This document shows, piece after piece, positions 1-8,719 of a stretch of DNA of 13,852 bases. Each line of letters begins with the position of its first letter. Within the stretch, counting starts at the first letter, position 1. The position numbers and the translations under genes were made by a program. Below the pieces are notes generated by a model. That model was not told the origin of the DNA, searched no databases, and worked only from the letters and a program-made list of their open reading frames with translations. Origin of the DNA: J084 sp964471405 (GTDB taxonomy: Bacteria; Pseudomonadota; Alphaproteobacteria; Sphingomonadales; Rhodothalassiaceae); contig CAYYGH010000063.1 of NCBI GenBank assembly GCA_964471405.1, positions 1-13,852 of the forward strand, read 5' to 3'.

Positions 1-40
1 GACTGATGACCGATAACTGATCACTGATGACCGATCACCG
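1..40. repeat. Heptanucleotide tandem repeat (ACYGATV units)
   Basis: Bases 2-36 split cleanly into five consecutive 7-base units: ACTGATG, ACCGATA, ACTGATC, ACTGATG, ACCGATC. A partial unit follows at 37-40. The consensus is ACYGATV, with variation only at positions 3 and 7. Base 1 fits the last position of a preceding unit, so the array probably continues beyond the left edge. The last full unit overlaps the stop codon (bases 35-37 on the minus strand) of the metalloprotease gene, so the array lies directly 3' of that gene. The true copy number cannot be seen from here. Confidence 0.7.
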
Positions 41-841
41 GCACAAGCGCGCCCGTTCCGCCTCGGCCTCGGGCAGCCATCGGGCGAGCCGTTCGGCCCG
101 GCGACCGGGGTCGGGATGAGTGGACAGAAATCTCGGCGCCCGGCTTTTGCCCTGGGCCGCAAACCGCTTCCAGACGACGATTGCCGCCGCCGGATCATAG
201 CAGGCCCGGGCCATGTAGAGCTGGCCGATCCGATCGGCCTCCGATTCCTGCAGGCGGGAAAAGGGCAGCAAGACGCCGACCCCGGCAAGCGCCGCCACGG
301 CCCGGGTGACATCCTCGTCCCGGCTTGCGCTGGCGACCACGGCAAGCCCCAAAGAGGCGAGCAGCCGCTGACTGACCTGTTCGGCGGCATGATGAGCCGT
401 GACATGCGCGATCTCATGCCCCAGAACGGCAGCCAGCTCGTCATCCGTCTTCACCATGGAAAACAGACCGGTGAAGATGCCGATATCTCCGTTGGGAAGG
501 GCAAAGGCGTTCGCCTCGTCCTTGGCGAACAGGACGAAATGATAGCTTCCCCCTTCCGGCGGTGACGGCACCACCGCTTTGAGCCGGGCCCCCACCCGTG
601 CGACCATCTCGGCCTGCGGTCCCTCCCGGACTTCGGGAAGCTGGCGTCTGAGCGAGGAGAATGTCTCGTCAGCCGCCAGACGCAGCTGTTCGGCCGGCAC
701 CAGGATCAGCTGTTGACGCCCCGTCTCGGCCACTGTCGCACAGGCCGCCAGCAACGCCACAAGCAGCACGGCCGGCAGCAATGCCGGCCACCTCGTCGTG
801 CCAGCGAAGACGGCCTTCATCACCTTCACCTGTCCGCCCAT
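35..841 (-). CDS. M48-family zinc metalloprotease, predicted lipoprotein
   Basis: The product is a predicted periplasmic or envelope-anchored zinc endopeptidase of the M48 family, the BepA/LoiP-like group concerned with envelope protein quality control. The start at 841 gives 268 aa and is chosen because GAGGAG lies six bases upstream. An ATG at 889 is in frame but would add a non-signal-like stretch before the signal peptide, and ATG 820 is another possibility. A basic and hydrophobic N-terminus (about residues 9-33) ends in a lipobox LAAC with the lipidation cysteine at Cys34. The zinc-binding HEIAH motif is at residues 142-146, and the third ligand is probably Glu201 in ESEAD (199-203). 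The C-terminal STHPDPGRR segment (240-248) is typical of the family. The substrate is unknown. The gene is divergent from hsp20, so a shared envelope or heat-stress role is possible but only inferred. Confidence 0.9.
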   Translation of the reverse strand: MGGQVKVMKAVFAGTTRWPALLPAVLLVALLAACATVAETGRQQLILVPAEQLRLAADETFSSLRRQLPEVREGPQAEMVARVGARLKAVVPSPPEGGSYHFVLFAKDEANAFALPNGDIGIFTGLFSMVKTDDELAAVLGHEIAHVTAHHAAEQVSQRLLASLGLAVVASASRDEDVTRAVAALAGVGVLLPFSRLQESEADRIGQLYMARACYDPAAAIVVWKRFAAQGKSRAPRFLSTHPDPGRRAERLARWLPEAEAERARLCR

Positions 842-865
842 GGCTGTCTCCTCGTCAGGCCGACA

Positions 866-899
866 TTCCTCCCGGCCGCACTCTATCATGCGGGAGGAA
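866..899. promoter_or_regulatory. Perfect 9-bp inverted repeat in the protease gene leader
   Basis: TTCCTCCCG at 866-874 and CGGGAGGAA at 891-899 are perfect reverse complements separated by 16 bases. An alternative inner pairing CCGCA/TGCGG is also available. The repeat ends 25 bases upstream of the protease start codon at 841. It could be a DNA operator, or a hairpin in the protease mRNA leader. On the minus strand its pyrimidine arm, TTCCTCC, is complementary both to its own GGAGGAA arm and in part to the GAGGAG ribosome-binding site of the protease gene. The structure is directly visible. Its role is inference. Confidence 0.45.
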
Positions 900-915
900 G
901 GCGATTAAGAGTCCG

Positions 916-941
916 ATCTGCCGGGTATCGGCAGATTTTTT
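916..941 (+). terminator. Orphan intrinsic terminator upstream of hsp20
   Basis: The perfect 8-bp stem ATCTGCCG (916-923) and CGGCAGAT (929-936) has a 5-base loop and is followed at once by TTTTT (937-941). This is a textbook rho-independent terminator reading on the plus strand. No plus-strand gene precedes it, since the flanking protease gene is on the minus strand. It must therefore act on an upstream plus-strand transcript, either an hsp20 leader or a short RNA. A weak promoter-like pair, CCGACA (860-865) and TATCAT (884-889) with an 18-base spacer, lies upstream. Confidence 0.6.
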
Positions 942-1106
942 GCGCGATATGCGGGAACATTTTGTCGCCCATGACGTTTGCGGTGTTGGAACAGACAGAC
1001 GAGCGGTTCACCGTATCGGCATGCAGGCGCGGTGATCCGCCGGTCGTGTTCGGAACCGGGAGAGTCCCGAAAGGCAAGAGGGAGACGAAGGAAAGGAGGT
1101 GGAGCC

Positions 1107-1595
1107 ATGTTCGAGCTGCTGCCGCGGTTGACGACTCGTCGCACGGTTGCGCCCGTGATGCAGGATCCTTTCGTCGACCTGCGTCGGGACGTGATGCGGC
1201 TGTTTGACGAGTATTTCGGCGGGCCGTTGAGCTTCTTCCGCGAGGAGGAAGAGGCGCTGTGGCCGAAGGTCGATATCGTCGAGACCGAGAAGGAGTATCG
1301 CATCGTCGCCGAGCTGCCCGGGGTGGATGAGGACCACATCGATGTTTCGGTGGTCGATCATACCCTGGTGCTGAGCGGCGAGAAGCGCGAGGAGAAGAGC
1401 GAAACCGACAAGGAAGGCCGCATGATCCGCGCCGAGCGGTTCTATGGCAGCTTCCGTCGCTCCTTCCCGCTGCCTGAGGATGCCGATATCGACCACATCA
1501 AGGCCGAAAGCAAGAACGGCCTGCTGACGATCGTCATCCCGCGTCTGGCGACCGAGCAGGCACGCGGGCGCAAGATCAAGGTGACCCGCAAGTAA
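1107..1595 (+). CDS. Small heat shock protein, Hsp20/alpha-crystallin family
   Basis: The product is a 162-aa ATP-independent holdase chaperone that binds unfolding proteins in the cytoplasm under stress. The start at 1107 is set by a near-perfect Shine-Dalgarno AAGGAGGT at 1093-1100, six bases upstream. An in-frame ORF reaching back to 978 has no comparable site. The N-terminal arm (residues 1-50) contains PFVDLRRDVMRLFDEYF. The alpha-crystallin domain spans roughly 50-146, with WPKVDIVETEKEY, AELPGVDEDHIDVSV and the family signature KNGLLTIVIPR (136-146). The tail ends basic (RGRKIKVTRK) and lacks an obvious IxI/V motif beyond KIKV. Length is typical. The gene is monocistronic and closed by its own terminator. 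Heat control is likely from the family, but I found no Shine-Dalgarno-masking thermometer. A weak sigma-32-like pair (TTGGAA at 986, CCGTAT at 1011) is only suggestive. Confidence 0.95.
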   Translation: MFELLPRLTTRRTVAPVMQDPFVDLRRDVMRLFDEYFGGPLSFFREEEEALWPKVDIVETEKEYRIVAELPGVDEDHIDVSVVDHTLVLSGEKREEKSETDKEGRMIRAERFYGSFRRSFPLPEDADIDHIKAESKNGLLTIVIPRLATEQARGRKIKVTRK

Positions 1596-1635
1596 CGGGT
1601 TTGCGGCCGGCAGGTCGGCGCTGCGCAGACAGCGT

Positions 1636-1671
1636 GCTCTCCTCTCCGCCGGAAAGCGGCAGGAGGAGAGC
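1636..1671 (+). other. Long hairpin in the hsp20 3' untranslated region
   Basis: GCTCTCCTC (1636-1644) pairs perfectly with GAGGAGAGC (1663-1671). A nested stem CCGC (1646-1649) with GCGG (1656-1659) sits inside, closed by CGGAAA. There is no following T-run, so it is not a canonical terminator. It lies 41 bases past the hsp20 stop and upstream of the real terminator at 1711. It could stabilise the transcript 3' end or be part of a structured 3' RNA. Confidence 0.5.
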
Positions 1672-1710
1672 GGAAGACCCGCCGACCGCAGCATCCACCA
1701 GCAGGCGGCC

Positions 1711-1751
1711 GGGCATCCCGTCGGCTTGAGGCCGGTGGGATGCCCTTTCTT
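1711..1751 (+). terminator. Rho-independent terminator of hsp20
   Basis: The perfect 9-bp stem GGGCATCCC (1711-1719) and GGGATGCCC (1737-1745) is extended by an inner TCGGC/GCCGG pairing around a short loop, and is followed by TTTCTT (1746-1751). The orientation matches hsp20, ending its transcript about 150 bases past the stop codon. It has no T-run in the minus direction, so it should not end the convergent paa operon efficiently. Confidence 0.8.
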
Positions 1752-1775
1752 AATTGGGGGCAGCCGCTTCCTCAC

Positions 1776-1818
1776 GCCGGCAGATTTCCTCCCTCTGGCA
1801 GAAAGAGGAAGTGCCGGC
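1776..1818 (-). terminator. Hairpin at the end of the paa operon, possible terminator
   Basis: GCCGGCA (1776-1782) pairs perfectly with TGCCGGC (1812-1818). A second stem TTCCTC (1786-1791) with GAGGAA (1805-1810) is nested inside. Read on the minus strand, the structure begins about six bases after the stop codon of the last operon gene. There is no T-run after it, so it may be a transcript 3'-end stabiliser or a rho-assisted end rather than a standard intrinsic terminator. Confidence 0.45.
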
Positions 1819-1824
1819 CGGGCC

Positions 1825-2136
1825 TTAGAGCCCCTCTTCCTCTTCGGCCAGCAGGAGGGTGACCTTGCCGGCGGCGAAATTGGCGACATCCTTGCCGGTC
1901 GCCCGGAACTCGGGGGTGGCGGCGGCCGCCTCGAAGGCGGCGCGGTCCTTGAAGTGCATCTCGGCGACCAGAAAGAAGCGTGGCCGGCCGCCCATCGGAT
2001 CGCCCACCACCCGGTTCACGACAAGGCGTTCCAGCCCCGGCACCTTGCGCACGAGCGGGGTGTGAACCTCGCGGTAGTATTTGAGGAAGGCCTCCTCGTC
2101 ATCGGGATGGTCGTAGAGCACGATCAGCTTGAACAT
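1825..2136 (-). CDS. EthD-family protein at the end of the paa operon
   Basis: The product is 103 aa of the EthD family, small dimeric alpha/beta-barrel (ferredoxin-like fold) proteins. The family is named for a gene needed for ethyl tert-butyl ether degradation, and no common reaction is established for it. The N-terminus MFKLIVLYDHPDDEEAFLKY, followed by YREVHTPLVRKVPGLERL, is characteristic. His25 and the tyrosine pair at 20-21 are the conserved polar positions. The C-terminus is acidic (EEEEGL). The start is supported by GGAGG about five bases upstream. It is the last gene of the operon, 45 bp after paaE, with a 5-bp-stem hairpin (2155-2169) in the gap. Co-transcription suggests an accessory role in phenylacetate catabolism, for example handling a reactive intermediate, but nothing in the sequence proves that. 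Confidence 0.85.
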   Translation of the reverse strand: MFKLIVLYDHPDDEEAFLKYYREVHTPLVRKVPGLERLVVNRVVGDPMGGRPRFFLVAEMHFKDRAAFEAAAATPEFRATGKDVANFAAGKVTLLLAEEEEGL

Positions 2137-2181
2137 CCGTCTCCTCCCTTGCCTGCCGGACCGCCCGGCGCGGCCAGCCTG

Positions 2182-3258
2182 CTATTCGTCGAAGCTGATG
2201 GCAAGCTTCTCGCTCGTCGGCACGGCCTGGCAGGTAAGGATGTAGCCCTTCTTCACCTCGGCCTCCTCCAGCCCGTAGTTGATCGCCATCTCGGCGCTGC
2301 CTTCGAGCACCTTCGCGCGGCAGGTCGTGCACACGCCGCCCCGGCAGGAGAACGGCGCCTCGATCCCGGCCGCCTCCAGCACCTCCAGGATCGTGCCCTG
2401 CCCCGGCTCGAAGGCCACCTCGCGGGTGACCCCGTCAAGCCGCACCGAGATCGTCGCCTTCGCCGCCCGATCCTTCTCCCGCTCGCGGGCGGCCGCCGCG
2501 ATGCGCAGCGCCTCCTCGGAGGTGAGGAAGCGCTCGCTGTGCAGACGGTCGGCGGGCAGCCCCTGATCCTTCAGCACGGCGCTGACGGTGTCGATCATGT
2601 CGCCGGGCCCGCAGACATAGACGGCATCCATCTCCTCGACCGGCAGCAGGCGGGCGGTGATGGTGCGGACCTTCTCCGCATCCAGCCGGCCGTTCATGAA
2701 GGCGATCTCCTGCTCCTCGCGCGAGAAGAAGGGATGCAGCGCGAAGCGGTCCATGTAACGGTTCTTCAGATCGAACAGCTCCTTGTGGAAGATCATCGTC
2801 TCGCGCGTGCGGTTGCCGTAAAACAGCGTGAACCGGCTTTGCGGCTCATGGTGCAAGACGGCCTTCAGGATCGCCATCACCGGCGTGATTCCGCTTCCCG
2901 CCACGAAGGCGACGTGATGGCGCCGGGCCGCGGGGTCGGGCTCGACAATGAAATGGCCGACCGGCGGCATCACCTCCAGCACGTCTCCGGCCTTGAGCTT
3001 GCGGTTGGCGAAGGTGGAAAAGCGCCCGCCCGGCACCTCGCGCACGACGATGGCGGGATCGCCCTCCTCCGGCAGGGTGCAGATGGAGTAGGTGCGCCGC
3101 AGCTCCTCGCCGTCGACAACGGCGCGGATGCCCAGATGCTGGCCCGGCTTGTGGCGGAAGATCGCCTTCAGCTCCTCCGGCACCGAAAAGCGGATCAGCA
3201 CGGCATCCTCGGCCGCCTTCTCGAGAGATGCGACAGTCAACGGATGATACTTGCGCAT
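2182..3258 (-). CDS. paaE: Phenylacetyl-CoA epoxidase reductase subunit PaaE
   Basis: This is the electron-transfer subunit of the PaaABCE ring 1,2-epoxidase. It passes electrons from NADPH through FAD and a [2Fe-2S] cluster to the diiron subunit PaaA. It has 358 aa, the usual length. The FAD-binding domain occupies about residues 1-105, with RTYS at 55-58. The nicotinamide-binding domain occupies about 115-245, with GSGITP at 121-126 and CGPGDM at 216-221. A C-terminal plant-type ferredoxin domain starts near 268, with cluster cysteines Cys305, Cys310, Cys313 and Cys343 in the pattern CRGGVCTTC then ILTC. All expected motifs are intact. GGGAG lies eight bases before the ATG. It follows paaD after 93 bp that contain a hairpin, the widest gap in the operon. 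Confidence 0.97.
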   Translation of the reverse strand: MRKYHPLTVASLEKAAEDAVLIRFSVPEELKAIFRHKPGQHLGIRAVVDGEELRRTYSICTLPEEGDPAIVVREVPGGRFSTFANRKLKAGDVLEVMPPVGHFIVEPDPAARRHHVAFVAGSGITPVMAILKAVLHHEPQSRFTLFYGNRTRETMIFHKELFDLKNRYMDRFALHPFFSREEQEIAFMNGRLDAEKVRTITARLLPVEEMDAVYVCGPGDMIDTVSAVLKDQGLPADRLHSERFLTSEEALRIAAAAREREKDRAAKATISVRLDGVTREVAFEPGQGTILEVLEAAGIEAPFSCRGGVCTTCRAKVLEGSAEMAINYGLEEAEVKKGYILTCQAVPTSEKLAISFDE

Positions 3259-3283
3259 GAGCGTTTCTCCCGGATCGGGAAAG

Positions 3284-3318
3284 CCGGCCGCCTCAGCAGG
3301 CAGGGGCGATGAGGCCGG
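3284..3318 (-). other. Intercistronic hairpin between paaD and paaE
   Basis: CCGGC then CTCA (3284-3295, with a 3-base bulge) pairs with TGAGGCCGG (3310-3318), forming nine pairs around a 14-base loop. There is no T-run in either direction, so termination is unlikely. It may affect mRNA processing or differential stability of paaE relative to paaABCD. In such GC-rich DNA some hairpins arise by chance. Confidence 0.35.
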
Positions 3319-3351
3319 GACGGCGGGCGTTTTCCCTGTGAATCCTTTCCC

Positions 3352-3876
3352 TCAGTGACATTTGAAATGCTCGAATGGCTCAAGACAGGCGAGACAGCGC
3401 CTCAAGGCCTTGCAGGGCGTGGAGCCGAAGGCGCTCACGAGCTCGGTCCGTTCCGAGCCGCAGCGTGGGCAGGCCACCGGCGCATCCGCCCTCTCCTTCA
3501 GCGCGGGCGGCGCGATGCCGTATTCCGCAAGCTTGCGGCGGCCTTCCTCGGTGATCCAGTCGGTGGACCAGGGCGGTGCCAGCTCATAGCGCACCCGCAC
3601 CGGCCGGATCCCCGCCTCATCCAGGGCTTCCTCCACCAGCCGGCGGATGACGTCGGTGGCCGGACAGCCCGTGTAGGTGGGTGAGAGCACAACCTCGGTC
3701 ACGCCGTCCGCACCCTGCTCCACCCGGCGCAGCATGCCGAGATCGACGATCGAGACCACGGGGATCTCCGGATCCATGACGGTCTCGAGCACGGCGCGCA
3801 CCCGGGCGGCACGCTCATCGGCCTGCGCGCTGTCACCGGTTGCCTGCTGTCCCGTCCTGTCGACCTGCGCTGCCAT
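3352..3876 (-). CDS. paaD: Phenylacetate degradation protein PaaD (MIP18/DUF59 family)
   Basis: This is an accessory protein thought to help assemble or insert the iron-sulfur or metal centres of the PaaABCE epoxidase. It is not itself part of the purified active complex. It has 174 aa from the ATG at 3876, chosen because GGAGG lies eight bases upstream. A GTG at 3921 would add 15 residues and overlap paaC by seven bases, but lacks as good a site. The MIP18-type domain spans about residues 23-125, with the DPEIP motif at 35-39 and the conserved Cys71 in TYTGCPAT. A C-terminal zinc-ribbon-like segment carries Cys136, Cys139, Cys155, Cys161, Cys164 and Cys173, ending HFKCH as in known PaaD proteins. 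It sits between paaC and paaE in the standard order. Confidence 0.95.
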   Translation of the reverse strand: MAAQVDRTGQQATGDSAQADERAARVRAVLETVMDPEIPVVSIVDLGMLRRVEQGADGVTEVVLSPTYTGCPATDVIRRLVEEALDEAGIRPVRVRYELAPPWSTDWITEEGRRKLAEYGIAPPALKERADAPVACPRCGSERTELVSAFGSTPCKALRRCLACLEPFEHFKCH

Positions 3877-3914
3877 GGCCATGCCCTCCGGCCTGCCGCC
3901 ATTCTTTCGGACCG

Positions 3915-4706
3915 CTACCACTCAAGCCCCGGATAGGCCCGCTGCAGGAACTGCAGCTCGGCCAGCAGATGGCCCAGATGCTCACCGTGATGGCCGATGC
4001 GCCCGCCGGTGATCATCTGCTTCGGCTGCGGCGGGGTGACACCGGCCTCCTTCAAGGTGGCGCCGACCTCCTCCTCCCAGGCCGCCTTCAGCCCCGAGGC
4101 GAGCGGTGGAAATCCCGCCGCCTCCAGCCGGGTGGTGAGCTCGTCGTCCACGAACATCTCGCCGGTAAAGCGCCAGAGACGATCCAGCGCCGCCTGCAGC
4201 CGCCGGTGGCTTTCCTCGGTGCCGTCGCCAAGGCGCAGCACCCAGGAATGCGCGAATTTCACATGATAGCGGACTTCGGGAAGCACCTTGCGCGCAATCT
4301 CCGCCACACCGGCATCGGGTGCCTGCGTCAGCCCCTCGACGAGAAGGCGGTGATAGACGGAATAGAGATAGTGCCGGAGCACCGTGTAGGCCCAGTCATG
4401 GTTCGGCTGCTCGACGATGAGCAGATTGGTGAAATCCAGCACATCGCGCAGATAGGCGAGCTTGTCGGCGTCGCGCCCGCGGCCTTCGAGGCGGCCGGCA
4501 AGATCGAGCCACAGCTGCGCCTCGCCGATGAGATCGAGCGCGAGATTGCTGACCGCCATCTCAAGCTCCAGCGCCGGCGCATGGCCCACCCATTCCGAGT
4601 AGCGCTGCCCGAGCACCAGCGCATCGTCACCCAGCCGCATGGCCAGGGCGACGAGATCGGCCGTCTCGGGCTTTGCCAGCTTTTTTTCCGCTGCTGCCGT
4701 GGCCAT
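3915..4706 (-). CDS. paaC: Phenylacetyl-CoA epoxidase structural subunit PaaC
   Basis: PaaC is the structural, ferritin-like helical partner of PaaA in the phenylacetyl-CoA epoxidase core. It is homologous to PaaA but lacks the full diiron ligand set, and it stabilises the catalytic subunit. It has 263 aa, close to the family norm of about 250. Family-like segments include RLGDDALVLGQRYSEWVGHAP (about 24-44), LALDLIGEAQLWLDL (55-69), VEQPNHDWAYTVLRHYLYS (98-116) and a C-terminal GRIGHHGEHLGHLLAELQ region. The start is fixed by the arrangement TGATG, in which the paaB stop and the paaC start share one base. This favours translational coupling and balanced subunit amounts. The first 13 residues are a lysine- and alanine-rich variable extension. 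Confidence 0.96.
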   Translation of the reverse strand: MATAAAEKKLAKPETADLVALAMRLGDDALVLGQRYSEWVGHAPALELEMAVSNLALDLIGEAQLWLDLAGRLEGRGRDADKLAYLRDVLDFTNLLIVEQPNHDWAYTVLRHYLYSVYHRLLVEGLTQAPDAGVAEIARKVLPEVRYHVKFAHSWVLRLGDGTEESHRRLQAALDRLWRFTGEMFVDDELTTRLEAAGFPPLASGLKAAWEEEVGATLKEAGVTPPQPKQMITGGRIGHHGEHLGHLLAELQFLQRAYPGLEW

Positions 4707-4993
4707 CAGATGTTCTCCACGCCTTCGGGGATCTTGTAGAAGGTCGGATGCCGGTAGATCTTGTCCTTTGCCGGCTCGAAGAGGGCATCCGCCTCGTCCG
4801 GATCGGAGGCCGTGATCGCCTTCGACGGCACGGCCCAGATGCTCACCCCCTCGTTGCGGCGGGTGTAGATGTCGCGTGCCACCTCGATCGCCATCTCGGG
4901 ATCGGCGGCATGCACCGAGCCCACATGCCGGTGCGCCAGCCCGCGGGCCGTGCGGATGAAGATCTCGTAGAGCTCCCAGTCGTCGCGTGACAT
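4706..4993 (-). CDS. paaB: Phenylacetyl-CoA epoxidase subunit PaaB
   Basis: PaaB is a small subunit of the multicomponent epoxidase. It bridges or supports the PaaA-PaaC core and is required for activity. It has 95 aa, matching the family. The start at 4993 gives MSRDDWELYEIFIRTARGLA, which resembles PaaB N-termini (W-x-x-[YF]-E-[VI]-F-x-R). It continues with HRHVGSVHAADPEMAIEVAR and DIYTRRNEGVSIWAVPS, the diagnostic core, and ends near FYKIPEGVENI. An in-frame open stretch extends back to 5272 but lies inside paaA and is not coding. GGGAG lies about nine bases upstream. It is 28 bp after paaA and overlaps the start of paaC by one base. Confidence 0.97.
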   Translation of the reverse strand: MSRDDWELYEIFIRTARGLAHRHVGSVHAADPEMAIEVARDIYTRRNEGVSIWAVPSKAITASDPDEADALFEPAKDKIYRHPTFYKIPEGVENI

Positions 4994-5021
4994 GGCCTTG
5001 CTCTCCCTGTTTTCGTGACCG

Positions 5022-6026
<1,005 letters not shown>

Positions 6027-6045
6027 GACGTTCGCTCCTTTCCTG

Positions 6046-6063
6046 GCGCCGGAGCCCCGGCGC
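6046..6063 (-). other. Perfect intercistronic hairpin between paaK and paaA
   Basis: GCGCCGG (6046-6052) and CCGGCGC (6057-6063) form a perfect 7-bp all-GC stem with a 4-base loop. It starts five bases after the paaK stop codon and ends three bases before the paaA ribosome-binding site AAAGGAG. There is no T-run. It could protect the 3' end of the paaZJK segment or separate expression of the epoxidase genes. Confidence 0.5.
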
Positions 6064-6068
6064 GTCCC

Positions 6069-7406
<1,338 letters not shown>

Positions 7407-7447
7407 CACCTCTCCTCCGCACGCATCTTCCGCATCACGGCCACCAC

Positions 7448-8662
7448 TCAGATCTTTTCGATCACGGCGGCGATACCCTGGCCGACGCCGATGCACATGG
7501 TGCACAGCGCAAGCCGCGCGTCCTCGCGCTCCTCCAGCTCGCGCATGGCGGTCAGCACCAGCCGTGCACCCGACATGCCCAGGGGATGCCCGAGCGCGAT
7601 CGCCCCGCCGTTCGGATTCACATGCGGCGCGTCATCGGGCAGCCCGAGCATGCGCAGCACCGCAAGCGACTGGGCGGCGAAGGCCTCGTTGAGCTCGATG
7701 ATATCGAAGTCCTCGATCTTGAGGCCGAGACGGGCCATCAGCTTCTTCGTCGCCGGTGCCGGGCCGATGCCCATGATCCGGGGCTCCACGCCGGCCACCG
7801 CGCCGCCGACGATGCGGGCGACGGGCTTCAGGCCGAAGCGCTTGACCGCCTCGGCGCTCGCCACCAGCAGGGCCGCCGCGCCGTCGTTGACGCCGGAGGC
7901 ATTGCCGGCGGTCACCGTGCCGTTCGCCCGGAAGGGGGTCGGCAGTTTCGCGAGCTTTTCCAGCGTCGTGTTGGGACGCGGATGCTCATCCCGCTCGACA
8001 ATGATCGGCTCACCCTTGCGCTGCGGGATGGTGACCGGTGCGATCTCCTTCGCCAGCCTTCCGCGCGCGATCGCGGCCGCCGCCCGCTGCTGGGAGCGCA
8101 GCGCGAAGGCATCCTGGTCCTCGCGGGAGATCCGGAATTCCTCGGCGACGTTCTCGGCCGTCTCGGGCATGGAATCGATGCCGTACTGACGCTCGATCAG
8201 GGGATTGACGAAGCGCCAGCCGATGGTCGTGTCGTAGATCTCGGCCTTGCGCGAGAAGGCGGTCTCGGCCTTGGGCATCACGAAGGGAGCGCGCGACATG
8301 CTCTCGACCCCGCCCGCGATCACGAGATCCATCTCGCCGAGCCGGATGGCGCGGGCGGCCAGCAGCACCGCCTCCAGCGAGGAGCCGCACAGCCGGTTGA
8401 CCGTCACCCCCGGCACATCGGTGGGCAGGCCCGCGATCAGCGCCGCCATGCGGGCGACATTGCGGTTGTCCTCGCCCGCCTGGTTGGCGCAGCCGTAGAT
8501 CACGTCGTCCAGCGCCGCCCAGTCCACATCCGCGTTGCGCTCCATGAGCACCCTGATGGGGTGGGCGGCCAGATCATCCGCCCGCACGCTCGCCAGCGCC
8601 CCGCCGTAGCGGCCGATCGGCGTTCGAATGCCGTCACACAGATAGGCGTCCCGCACGCTCAT
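7448..8662 (-). CDS. paaJ: 3-oxoadipyl-CoA / 3-oxo-5,6-dehydrosuberyl-CoA thiolase
   Basis: This is a thiolase that performs both thiolytic cleavages of the phenylacetate pathway, yielding acetyl-CoA and finally succinyl-CoA. It has 404 aa from the ATG at 8662, chosen for AGGA a few bases upstream and for a thiolase-like N-terminus reading DAYLCDGIRTPIGRYGG. The nucleophilic cysteine is Cys92 (NRLCGSSLEA). The active-site histidine is His359 in NGGAIALGHPLGMSGAR, and the second cysteine is Cys390 in CTMCIGVGQG. The segments GCANQAGEDNRNVARMA and FSRKAEIYDTTIGWRFVNP closely resemble PaaJ/PcaF rather than degradative fatty-acid thiolases. The same enzyme type also serves the beta-ketoadipate pathway (PcaF). 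Operon position argues for PaaJ. Confidence 0.95.
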   Translation of the reverse strand: MSVRDAYLCDGIRTPIGRYGGALASVRADDLAAHPIRVLMERNADVDWAALDDVIYGCANQAGEDNRNVARMAALIAGLPTDVPGVTVNRLCGSSLEAVLLAARAIRLGEMDLVIAGGVESMSRAPFVMPKAETAFSRKAEIYDTTIGWRFVNPLIERQYGIDSMPETAENVAEEFRISREDQDAFALRSQQRAAAAIARGRLAKEIAPVTIPQRKGEPIIVERDEHPRPNTTLEKLAKLPTPFRANGTVTAGNASGVNDGAAALLVASAEAVKRFGLKPVARIVGGAVAGVEPRIMGIGPAPATKKLMARLGLKIEDFDIIELNEAFAAQSLAVLRMLGLPDDAPHVNPNGGAIALGHPLGMSGARLVLTAMRELEEREDARLALCTMCIGVGQGIAAVIEKI

Positions 8663-8719
8663 GTGTCCTGATGTCCTTTCTCCGTTTTTCTCACCAAGCC
8701 TTTCTGGTTGCACACCGAT

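Noticed and set aside
1017..1106. A ROSE-type RNA thermometer in the hsp20 leader
   Set aside because: The Shine-Dalgarno AAGGAGGT has no complementary pyrimidine stretch in the leader. The hairpins seen (for example CGGG/CCCG near 1058-1073) do not include it.
1726..3312. A 528-codon plus-strand open frame opposite the EthD gene and paaE
   Set aside because: It starts within the hsp20 terminator and runs antisense to two real genes, with no recognisable motifs.
3877..3921. GTG start at 3921 for paaD, overlapping paaC by seven bases
   Set aside because: The ATG at 3876 has GGAGG at good spacing, and the added residues do not resemble PaaD. The overlap remains possible but less likely.
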